Assembly: GCA_028753945.1 (NCBI GenBank)
Contig: JAPNXP010000002.1
Location: 13,702,001 to 13,766,000, forward strand
Direction: 5' to 3'
DNA length: 64,000 nucleotides
Source: Hexactinellida sp. DTS-2022
Lineage: Eukaryota; Porifera; Hexactinellida
Below, one piece after another: positions 34,150 to 43,800 of the stretch; position 1 is the stretch's first letter; the number at the start of each line of letters is the position of its first letter. The position numbers and the translations under genes are program-made. The notes under the pieces are model-generated. The model saw nothing but the letters and a program-made list of their open reading frames with translations. It had not been told where the DNA came from and made no database searches.

Positions 34150-34430
34150 AAAAAAACACGGTTGTATGACGTCATAACTAATACATCTGGAGCCATAAAT
34201 AATTTTTTTATATGTCAAAAGATGCATAGGCATCGATAACCCATATGTAATTAATTCATAGTACAACGCAAACTCGAAAGATATAGCGGATTTCAGAATT
34301 TCAAAAAAATAAGTAACATCATCATGACGTCATAACAGACAAAGTATGAGGTGTAAATAAATTTTGATATGACCAAACATTTTCTAAACATCGATAACCC
34401 ATATGTAATTAATACATTATAATAGGCTAA
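34150..34430 (+). repeat. Internal two-copy repeat in the P-like element
   Basis: TATGACGTCATAAC (34,165) recurs as ATGACGTCATAAC (34,323), and ATCGATAACCCATATGTAAT (34,233) recurs at 34,389. That is a ~157-bp duplication of non-coding sequence with a CRE-like TGACGTCA palindrome in each copy. Confidence 0.65.
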
Positions 34431-36393
34431 AGTGCACACAGATATCTATTCCCTACCAACTGCGATTTTAAGCCACTGTGAGAAGTTTGTGGTAACCCTC
34501 TACAGGACTTGAAAGATAAGGTACTCTTGATTTATTTACCTTATAGTTGGTTGGTAACTTGTGTAGTTCCGTAATGAGAGTAACATAACGTTTGTTCTCG
34601 CTAAAATGGCTGAAAAAAAATTATCAGTAGATTTGTACCTTGAAATCAATGTTTATCTATCCACCTCAGCCGAATTTAATGGACAGAGTATATCCGTTCC
34701 CATTGCTGCAATTAGTGACATCCGAGAAATGAATCTGTTTTGCAGGAACTTGCTTTAAAATACAACTCTATAGTTATTGTGATTATCCCCTTAAGTTCAG
34801 TTGTGCATCCTTTGAAGATGTACGTCAATTATATAAATCAGAAAGAACAAGTTTAGCCAAGTTAGCTCCTCATTTGACTATGGAGTCATGTTTTCCGTCT
34901 AGCATAGAGCGTCAAAATGTCAAACTGGTTTTGAAATGCGGTAACGACATAACAATATCTGCGCTAACTATCCAGAACGAATTGCGTTATCCATAATATA
35001 GAAAGAATACTCCGGAGTTTGTTGATACCCTTCTTACTGTTTGGAAATTATTCAACATTAACACACCATTTAAAGGAATACGTTTGAACGATAATTTCTC
35101 GATACGTTTGACTTTTAATGACGAGCGATTTCTACTTTTGACTTGTGTAGTTTTGTAAGATGCTTGGCAAACTTTACTAGAAAAAATTGGCAAACTGAGT
35201 AAACAAACATCACCAGTTTTAGACATGCTTGTATTGCCTTACCACAAATTACCAACCATTTGACTCAATCTTTTGGCTTTACATATGTGTTATCCTCCTT
35301 TCTACAGACGGATCCCTTGGAACACCATTTCGGTATATACCGTATGATGTCGGGTTCTAATTATCACATCTATCTTTAAATCCTTGAACCGTGCATCCAC
35401 TTGAACTTTCTAGCATATTAAACATATTTACTGACCAACAGGACACTTCCTTTCAATATATTCAGTCATTTGTCAAGTCATTTTCTTGTCCGTATTCCAC
35501 TACTGATGGTGAATTCAATTTGGAGCCATTTCTTGATGAGATTCATGACCTATCAACAATTGATTTTGATTCATAGTTGCTTCAATCATTTCCTTTATTG
35601 CAGGCTATACTGTCCATCAGTACCTGAAACAAATAAAACCGTGTCATGTCTGTCTACATATGCTAACACTTGATAAAGAATTTCTCCTTTATTTAGACCT
35701 GGACTCTCAGTATAAACTTCTGCAGCTAACGGACCGTGGCGGACTTAAATATCCATCTGAGCCAGTTTTGAAATCCATTCTTGTTTTATGGAAGACCTTT
35801 AGTGCCATCGAAAACAATAAAGAGCTGTTGGCGAAACTTGTAAGTGGACCTTCTAGAAAAATACTAGTTGAACTTTCGTTGATGTATTTGGAAGTCTACT
35901 TGTAGCTGTGTGTTTAGTTGGAACATCTTATCGAAGCTAGTCGACCGCAGCGAATTGCTTTCTTGCAAACAAAGTTAATAATAATAACTCGCTGGTTCCT
36001 TTCAAAAGCGTAAATTAAAGAAATTCTCTTAATTATGTATCTACTTATTTGTATTTACCATGATTTGTATTACTCTGTTTATTCTTATTTCTATTATGTA
36101 GATAAGTGTGTCGTATGTCACTGCTAGAGCCAGAGAGAGAAAGAGGAGAGGAAAGAAAGCAAATAATTGTGTAGTATTCACTGTATATTAAATTAGAAAT
36201 TGTACTGTTTGTGTTTATTATTACTATTAAATTATGAAAATCCAATCACCGTTCTCATTATAGCTAATATTCATTACGGGCTAGCACGGCTGAGTTATGT
36301 ACGACCTAGAGAAGTATAAAGAACTTAGTAGTTCAATATAGAAAACATTAAAAAATTAAAATTTCCCATCTTCTTGTGCATCCCTGGTATATC

Positions 36394-36424
36394 TACTGTC
36401 AGGCCATATATAGAGTAGGCTATG
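36394..36424 (-). repeat. P-like right terminal inverted repeat
   Basis: 31 bp, the exact reverse complement of 32,005-32,035. Confidence 0.9.
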
Positions 36425-36516
36425 GATGGATGTATAAATAGATTGCTAATTATGTATTTAGACTTGGTTATGTATTTCTAATAATTACACAATTTAACAA
36501 AGATAGTTATCTTACA
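36425..36516 (+). repeat. Truncated right LTR of the gypsy element
   Basis: Matches the left LTR from GGATGTATAAATAG onward, with a small TATGTATTTCT insertion. The first ~97 bases of the LTR are missing next to the P-like element. Confidence 0.85.
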
Positions 36517-36531
36517 TATTAAATCACAATG

Positions 36532-36893
36532 ATTTTTTAGTGTGCTTCTTCTAGTAAAAAACGTTATAGTAGGGTCCTACTATAGTTTTATACGTTGACG
36601 GAAAGATGGTCGCGGGGAAAATTGGTCGCGGAAAATTGGTCGCGAGGAAATTTGGTCGCGTGGAATTATTATTTACATAAATCAGCCATCTTCTCCATAT
36701 TGTAATTACTCATAGTATACTGAATTATAGAACATATTACATAAGCCTGCTAAGATAATGACTGTTATTGTTTGGTTTGTAAGTGAATATGTGTTTCATA
36801 GCAATGAAAACACTTGGAAGTTGGAATATTTTACAAGTTGATGATGATGTCAATTCTATTATTCAAAATTAGTAACGTAAATACTAGCACGTA
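36532..36893. repeat. Dispersed repeat shared with 20.8-21.3 kb, plus GGTCGCG minisatellite
   Basis: 36,532-36,593 and 36,665-36,750 match 20,841-21,310. Between them are four GGAAA...TTGGTCGCG units (about 36,601-36,662). No genes. Confidence 0.6.
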
Positions 36894-37077
36894 CAGGTAA
36901 ACCTCCCAAAGCGGCGCCCATCGGGAGAATAATTTTGTGCCGCTTCTCGGAGGTTGCCGCTTTGGGAGGTTGCTCGTAAGGTAAAACTCCCAAAGCGGGA
37001 CCCATCGGGAGAATGATTTTGTGCCGCTTCTCGGAGGTTGCCGCTACTCGGAGGTGCCGCTTTGGGAGGTTTACCTG
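36894..37077. mobile_element. Pogo-like MITE, 184 bp, TA-flanked
   Basis: Begins CAGGTAAACCTCCCAAAGCG, ends CTTTGGGAGGTTTACCTG, with TA on each side. The interior contains two tandem copies of the CCCATCGGGAGAAT-CCGCTTCTCGGAGG module. Confidence 0.85.
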
Positions 37078-38326
37078 TATTCCTAATTTCTATTTGTAAT
37101 AATTAATCTTTAATGAATTTAAACATTTGAAGTCACAATTTAAACATTAATTAAATTATATTACACTAAGTTGAAATGTAATTTTAATATTGAAATTCTA
37201 GTTAAATTAAACATTGAGGAAGTGCAATCAGAAGGAGCACACTCCCATCCCGTCTGTGAGGGGTTTTCTTTTTGTTAATTTGTTTGTTTGTTTGTTTGTT
37301 TGTTCAGAATTGATTGAGGAACTGGTAAGAGCTACAGGCTTGAAATTTGGCAGGAGGGTGGGAAATAGTGTATCTAGAAACAAGTTCTAATATCTAAGAA
37401 AAATATTCACATCTTCCCTTCCCTAAAGGTGACAAAACTTTAGCCTATTAAATTCGAGGGGTTTCCAGTATGGATTAGCAGCTAGCATTCAATTCGTATA
37501 AAAGGATTTTATGTGTCTCTATCAATTGTTAAGTGTGCATTATAGAATGCCTATCTGAGACTGTGATTTAATTGGTCGAGAGGAAATTCATTCATCCAAT
37601 CAGTCATTTGTGTTCCGTGTGTCTACCCATACATTTCTAACATTCCATTGTGTCTATTTGATTATTACCAATCAATTCAATAACTTTTCCACAGCCCAAA
37701 GTCAGGGGTCCACAGAGTTGTACAGTTCCTTAGTGATATTTAATTAATTTCTATTTGGAGGCGGTTCATTATTATACACGGACATGGGTTAATATCTAGA
37801 AAATTGTCAGTTCTAATTAGCATAAATATTCAACAATACAGGCGCTGATTAGTATTTCCCAATTTATTTTTTCTGTTCTTATACGTAGTATATACCTATG
37901 GCTAAGGCCCACGGATATAAATATAGACAGTTTAGGGGGGCACAACCCTACTATGAAACAATAGCATTACTGTTATGTGTGTTACTATCGGTCACCTATA
38001 TATGATATCACCCATATGATTCCCGTAATCTAATCAACCTGTGTATAGGGCCTTTGAAATTTAAGTAATGCCAAGGGGTAAGTATTACAGCTCGTCCTTT
38101 TTTATTACAAAATGACAAAAAGCGTAATGTAGGGAGGGTATATAATTTTGTTAATTTTTCGTTACATAACCGACATTTGCAACTATATTCTACTCAAACT
38201 TGAATATCTCTAACATGAAGTGAACTAAATGGAAAATTCCACCACTCTAAGGGTCGATGCCTTCTGAAACACCTTTTTGAAATAATTTAACACCTTCATA
38301 GTGATGATGAGATGGCGAAAAAAAAT
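37078..38326. other. Non-coding region with dispersed repeat fragments
   Basis: Contains a second GGAGCACACTCCCATCCCG segment (about 37,233) next to a GTTT microsatellite (about 37,278-37,305), then unique AT-rich DNA. From about 38,180 it reads into the repeat-unit family (CACCACTCTAAGGGTCGATG). No coding region found. Confidence 0.5.
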
Positions 38327-38444
38327 CCAAAATTGCAGCTGTGGCGACAGGATTTTCCTTCGAGGCACTATCCATTAACCAGCCAGTAGCCACCAAATTA
38401 TAGTGCCTACAAAGGGAAATCGTCGGCACAGGCTGCAATTTTGG
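38327..38444 (+). mobile_element. Hairpin MITE copy 13 (diverged)
   Basis: Same ends, but the arms carry several changes and an enlarged loop (118 bp). It lies 360 bp upstream of the autonomous relative. Confidence 0.8.
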
Positions 38445-38804
38445 ATTTTTCAACTTGTAATAATTATATTGATTTAACTTGTTATATGTAACTCTATTGA
38501 TTCAACTTGCGATAATTCCAGCTGGCTTCTATTTAATTGTAGTATTTCTATGCAATGGATTAAATTAAATAATATTATATAAGGAATTTGTTGACTTTAC
38601 TCAACTCACCGTGGATCACATTGCTTAAATATTTAACTATTTTATAATTTATTATCTATAGATTCTATATATAATTAATGAATGGCATTAAATTCAATGA
38701 TGGCGTAAGATAAAAACAAACTTGCAATTAATCTATCGTTCCTTTGGGCGTGACCACTTGATATGGGTGTAAACACCTTGAGGCGTTAATGACATGTCAA
38801 AAAT

Positions 38805-40463
38805 CCAAAATTGAAGCCTCTGCCGAAATAATTTCACTTGGGAGGCACTACTACTGTATTTCTCGGTCAATTATCCGATTGGGTCAACCAATTATCCGAT
38901 TCGGGCAACCAATTATCCGATTGGGTCAACCAATTATCCGATTGGGTCAACCAATTATCCGATCGGAATTACTTTTGATTTTCATTGGTTTATCTATTTA
39001 GGATACTGGGTTGATTAGTATAAAACAAAGTAATACGAAATAAATATATTCCTAAATATTCAAATATTCATCATAAATTATGGCTTCCAGTTCATACGAT
39101 GCAGGACAACACTCTGCCACATCATCTACAGTTGCTATTTCACGAGGTGGGAGAGCAATTTCAAATGAATTACGGCAAAGACTTATCGATGCCCATGTGT
39201 CGGGAGTAACCTATAAACAGATGACCAGATTGTTTGGCGTTAAGAAGGATACCGCTTACAGAATTTGTAGCACCAGACAATATTCTACCAAACTTCGCGG
39301 TGGTCCAAGAGGAAAAAAGTTGGACGAGGATTCGAAAAGTCTTCTCTTAATTTCCATTGAAGCCCGTCCCGATATCACTCTTGGCGAGATGAGAAATAAA
39401 CTACTTCTCGAACGAGGGATAACTGTTTCGATATCTACGATCGCTCGGTGTCTTGAAGGATGCTTAATTACAGTACAAAAACTTGAATTACTTCCGAGTG
39501 TACGTAATTCACCCGCAAACAAAGATTGTAGAAGAACTCATGCTCTATGGTTGCAAGAACAGCATGAAATAGGAGCAAGATTCTGTTACGTTGACGAGTG
39601 TGGATTTGGCTTATATACCGCTCGGAATCGTGGTCGATCAATTCAAGGATTGCCAGCTCGAAGGGTTGCTGACAATCAACGAACTCCCCATGTCACTCTG
39701 ATATGTGCTATCTGTCCAGGTGTTGGACTCGTCCATTCAAAGATCCTTTTCGGAGGTGCTAAACAAACACATTTTGATCAATTTATAAGTGAATTATTCC
39801 ATCTCTCGTTTGGTTTGGCATTGGAACCAAGTAGCTCAGTTGACACGGCATTTATCGTACTTGACAACGCTCCTTGTCACCGTGGGATTGAAAATAGACT
39901 TGAAGCTTCTATCCCTTCACACATCGAATTGAAACGCCTCCCTCCATACAGTTGCGAGTTGAATCCGATTGAGTTGTGCTTCCAAAGTCTAAAATCCTAT
40001 ATAAAACGAACTCTCAGCGCTCAAGGACCAATTATACCAATTGAGGGCCAAACTATGGTAAGTGCAAGGAGAGATAAACTATTGCAATTATGCCCAAATG
40101 CTTTGGCTCAAATTACTCCAGCAACTTGCCTGAATTCGTTCTACCATGTATTGACAGCAACAGTTCCGAGAGCAATACGCCTTGAAAATCTCTAGCAGCT
40201 ACATTATTCCAATATATATATCCAATAAATCACTTTATCCTATATTAATTAACTGTATTCATTATCACTATAATATCAAATATATCACTATAATTGTTGA
40301 TTGCTCGAATAGGATAATTGGTTGCCCGAATCGGATAATTGGTTGACCCAATCGGATAATTGGTTGCCCGAATCGGATAATTGACCGAGAAATACAGTAG
40401 TTACCCAACCACCAAAGATAGTGCCTCCTAAGTGAAATGCGTAGGCACAGGCTGCAATTTTGG
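38805..40463 (+). mobile_element. Autonomous IS630/Tc1-type transposon, parent of the hairpin MITEs
   Basis: About 1,659 bp. The right end reversed reads CCAAAATTGCAGCCTGTGCC, identical to the hairpin ends; the left end has two differences. Inside the ~80-bp terminal repeat, each side has a ladder of a 21-bp direct repeat with an AATTATCCGAT core: five copies on the left (38,867-38,962) and four reversed copies on the right (about 40,310-40,382). Iterated subterminal repeats of this kind are usually transposase-binding sites. The enclosed transposase is intact. The flanks do not show the TA duplication typical of Tc1, so the true outer boundary may lie slightly further out. Confidence 0.85.
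39080..40195 (+). CDS. IS630/Tc1-family DDE transposase
   Basis: Intact, 371 codons, ATG at 39,080. Paired-type DNA-binding region first: a helix-turn-helix around residues 27-70 (ELRQRLIDAHVSGVTYKQMT, LFGVKKDTAYRIC) and a second around 90-130 (EARPDITLGEMRNKLL, VSISTIARCLEG). The catalytic DDE domain follows: first Asp in FCYVDECGFGLY, second in FIVLDNAPCHRG, and the final Glu in YSCELNPIE, about 35 residues after the second Asp. Cut-and-paste transposition of its own ends is the expected activity. An open frame in a window full of dead elements suggests recent arrival or activity. Confidence 0.9.
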   Translation: MASSSYDAGQHSATSSTVAISRGGRAISNELRQRLIDAHVSGVTYKQMTRLFGVKKDTAYRICSTRQYSTKLRGGPRGKKLDEDSKSLLLISIEARPDITLGEMRNKLLLERGITVSISTIARCLEGCLITVQKLELLPSVRNSPANKDCRRTHALWLQEQHEIGARFCYVDECGFGLYTARNRGRSIQGLPARRVADNQRTPHVTLICAICPGVGLVHSKILFGGAKQTHFDQFISELFHLSFGLALEPSSSVDTAFIVLDNAPCHRGIENRLEASIPSHIELKRLPPYSCELNPIELCFQSLKSYIKRTLSAQGPIIPIEGQTMVSARRDKLLQLCPNALAQITPATCLNSFYHVLTATVPRAIRLENL

Positions 40464-40640
40464 TTCCTGTTCATTTTTGGTTCCAGTTTTTGGTCCCAAA
40501 CATGTCTAAAATGTGTCCAGAAAAATCGTGACCCCAGGTGGGCAACAGTAACCCATGAGACACCTAACCTGAAATTTTTGCTCATAGTTAATAAAACTCT
40601 GTTCTGTGGAGAGGATACGGTCCATTATAAATTTATAATA
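40464..40640. repeat. Repeat-unit terminus
   Basis: ACCCCAGGTGGGCAACAG and GGAGAGGATACGG segments match the reversed end of the 8.8/23.8-kb module. No genes. Confidence 0.55.
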
Positions 40641-40775
40641 TACCAAAGTGGTAAGAATAGAACTGGGCCACTATACTATAGTATAGTCGGCACAGTAACA
40701 ATATTATAACTAACCAAGGTACTGAGATCAGAACTGGGCCACTATACTATACTAGTCGGTACGGTAAAAACAGCT
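40641..40775 (+). repeat. Palindromic minisatellite, 2 copies
   Basis: Two further units: one complete (near 40,665-40,698), one with a shortened, diverged palindrome (TATACTATACTAGTCGGTAC). They lie about 120 bases beyond the 3' end of the ABCA coding region. Confidence 0.8.
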
Positions 40776-40892
40776 AACTCAATTACGTTTTAGTATACGG
40801 TAAGCTAAGATGACATTTACAAACAGACCTAGATAAACAAACCAAAGGATAAATACAACAATATTAACAAAGTTTTGTAATTCAAGCTAACT

Positions 40893-43800
40893 CTACTTCT
40901 CAGCAATAACCTGGTGCTTAGCAAAGTCCAGGAAGATCTGTTCCAAAGTAGTTTGGCTGACTCCATAGTCTGTGATATTCAATCTCTCTTTGTTCTCCTC
41001 AATTATCTCAAATATCTCAGAGTACAATAGCACATCACCCAACAGATGGTAATCAAGTGCTAAAGAGTGTTCACTCAATAATTTTGAACCTAAAAACGTG
41101 TTTGATACGTATTCCTTAACGTTAGATACGTATTTAGCTTGCTCTTCAATATCTCTTGCCTCTTTCACTCTAAAATTTAAAGTAAAACCCTCACCAAATT
41201 TGCTTTTAAGAGATTGAATATTCCCTAAACACTTGAACTCGCCATTCACCATGATAGCAAGTCGTGTGCACAGGGCTTCGCATTCTTCCATTGAGTGAGT
41301 TGTGAGTATAATGCAGCGCCCCCCTCTGGTGATTTCATTAATCACATTCCAAAATAATCTACTTGCACCTGGGTCCAGGCCAGTCGTGGGTTCATCCAAT
41401 AGTATTACAGGTGCGTTACCGATCAGAGCAGCAGCAGTGCTTAGTTTTCGCTTATTTCCACCGCTATAGGTGCCACATTGGAATCTCGCATGCAAATCCA
41501 AATTCATCCGACTTATTTCAAATCGGACAACTTCCGCTATTTTTGACTCGTGTACACCACGAATGCGAGCATAGAGAGTCAACAGTTGATATGAGTTTAG
41601 ATAGCCTTGAAGAGCGTCGAATTGTGGACAATAACCGACTCGTTGCCTCACCTGATTGAGTTGAGTTTTAACGTCAAAGCCATGAATTTTAGCCGCACCG
41701 GAGGTGGACATGATATTACCGGTCAACATCTCAAACGTGGTCGTTTTCCCCGCACCGTTAACACCTATCAAACCGAAACATTCTCCGTAGTTCATCCCGA
41801 TTGAGAGGTGTTTTACTGCATGTTTAGTCTTTCGACCAAACAGAGAGTTCCCGTGAAACACCTTTGATAAATTTTGCATAACAATGGCATCATTAGTACC
41901 TTCATTAGACTCAATACGCCGTCTCTCTTCACTGACGTCATGATCTTCATTTTCGAAGTTCCCAACTCGGTTCATGGAGGGAGATAACATATTTATGAAC
42001 TTAGCCACCCTGTAAAGGTTTTCAAGAAGAGGAATGGTAAATAATATCACTAATCCGATGAGAAATGGAAAAATGATGTTAAGCAGGATTCCGGGATAAG
42101 AAAATATGTACAAACTTTCCACTACAGTCAAGCCACTAGTTCGACAAATATCCAGGGATAGTGGACTTTGTGTACATGCAGTTAGTCTCTGTTGGTTTAT
42201 ATAGAGGTTTGTAATCCCATTACCGTATGCGAAGCTAGGAATAATGGTAAATATGTATTGAAGGGTGATTGACAAGGTGGCATCTGTTAAAGCGAGGCCC
42301 AATAGATTAATAATCAAACTCGTGATTAAATAAGTTATGAAATGGAATACAAACACGTATGCAAAAGCATTTAAAGGGGAGTTGAATAATAAACTTGCAA
42401 GGTAACCGATAGGGGCTGATGAGAAAATGAAGCTAGCATGTAGCAGGAAAATTATTATTAGATTTGCTCCATGAAAGGGAAAATCTGGGAAAAATGTGAA
42501 CGGTAGAAATAATAATAAAAGAGCACCGACAGACATCGAAAAGTCTACGATGTAATTTCCGATCCAATAGCTTGTCGAGTGGAGACCAGAAATATATTGG
42601 AGGAATTTAGATCGATTGTTTTTCTCCTCAACCAGGAAAACTACGAAACTCGATGCGAAGAAAGAAATTCCAAATACAAAAATTAAGGGGAAAATTACGA
42701 ATTCTGCTAGATCTACTACAAGGGTTCCAATAGAGGGCAACGGATGGTTGTTGACACGAATAGGAGGGACAGGACCAGATAGATTATAGGCATTCCACAG
42801 AGAAAATAGCTGGTATTCGTGTAGAATTCTTAACCCAACAGCAACGAGTGGCTGTATCTGGTTGTTATACCACAAAGTAACACGTGAAGTTGTTGTGGTG
42901 ATAGGCGATATACAACCAACACCAGGGAGAATACATATATCTCCAGATTCAGAGTAGGCGCTAGAACAAATACCAGATGTCTCATTTGTTAGCGTTACAG
43001 TAGAGAATTCGGAACAGCACAGACATTCATTTGCTAAGCTCTCTGGGTCTTGTAGATTGGTTGTCACAGCCATGAGATAATTTTCGAAGAAGTTGATGGG
43101 GTCATTCGTACTAACTCGTATTATATACTCATTAATATAAGTTGTTTTAACTTCAAGCGGACCTTGACTGGTAACAGAAAATATCTCTGGACTCAAAGGG
43201 TTGTATAAACCTTTGGGCGGCACTGGGCAGTTGATGTCTGTTGGTGCTGATTGGCAACTCAAACAATCTGTGCAATGAGTGTAGCCAAAATCTGGATTAA
43301 TACTTGAACAATTATTGATTCTTGTAAAATCCTCAACAATATGGTTGGCACAGTACCGGTCCAATATTTGGTAGTTGTAATCACAACACTGGGAAGCATT
43401 GGTGAAATTCCCAACTGAATCTATGATGGATAAGTAACTGTCTAACACATTTGTTGATGTCTGAAGTCCATTTGAGAGAGAGAAATTTCCTACTAAGTCT
43501 AGACTAAACTGGTTCGGTAGAGTATTAAGGGTCTCAGGTGTTTCCATGTAGTATAATGAAGCTAGGCTAGGACTGACCATAGTACCTTCAATATTTAGTT
43601 CCAATTTATTGTTAATGATGAGTAAGTCTGTGAAAACTGCAAACAAACCAGCCAATATGTATAAGCCTGGCATCACAATTTGGAGAATAAGCAAGCTATA
43701 TCGTTTATAGGTGTAGATTATACGTTTTAGCATAACTGCCATTATTTGTTGAAATCTTAATGTAATACCGGTATTGAGTGGTATTTCTTGTAGCTCTTCG

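Larger units (their letters stand above)
32256..35905 (+). pseudogene. THAP/P-element-type transposase (broken)
   Basis: THAP zinc finger at 32,256-32,560: MPNSCSVPGCKSNYNPD supplies the first Cys pair, then Trp and CIDHF, then a frame slip at a run of A near 32,433, then EGAVPSLL. Downstream matches to P transposase are NTPEFVDTLLTVWKLFN (about 35,008), DPLEHHFGIYRMMSGSNYH (about 35,311, the conserved acidic-plus-HxFG region) and LTDRGGLKYPSEPVLKS (about 35,722). A possible acceptor TTGCAG sits at 35,600. Stops and slips separate the blocks. The enzyme would bind and cut its own ends using GTP in known P elements. The RNase H-like centre is poorly preserved. Confidence 0.75.
32005..36424 (+). 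mobile_element. P-element-like DNA transposon
   Basis: Exact 31-bp inverted termini, starting CATAGCCTACTCTATATATG, at 32,005-32,035 and 36,394-36,424, with looser similarity inside. Drosophila P elements also have 31-bp inverted ends starting CAT. The coding content agrees: a THAP domain first and P-transposase C-terminal motifs last. No 8-bp target duplication is found; the left flank is the gypsy stop codon region and the right flank is mid-LTR, so sequence of the host element has been lost. Confidence 0.85.
26907..36516 (+). mobile_element. Ty3/gypsy retrotransposon (degenerate, with nested insertions)
   Basis: A 177-bp left LTR (TGTAATG...TTACA), a tRNA primer site, gag, protease, RT, RNase H and integrase in that order, and a truncated right LTR ending at 36,516. 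TATT lies just outside both ends (26,903-26,906 and 36,517-36,520). Several frameshifts and stops show that it is dead. It contains a hAT-in-hAT nest (30,152-30,507), two TA-flanked MITEs (31,338 and 31,651) and a P-element-like transposon (32,005-36,424) that has replaced the polypurine region and the first part of the right LTR. Confidence 0.9.

Noticed and set aside
35391-35576. Separate small gene at 35,391-35,576
   Set aside because: It lies between two P-transposase motif blocks in the same orientation and is better read as part of that broken coding region.
41363-41804. Plus-strand frames inside the ABCA exon
   Set aside because: They are antisense shadows of the second ATP-binding domain.
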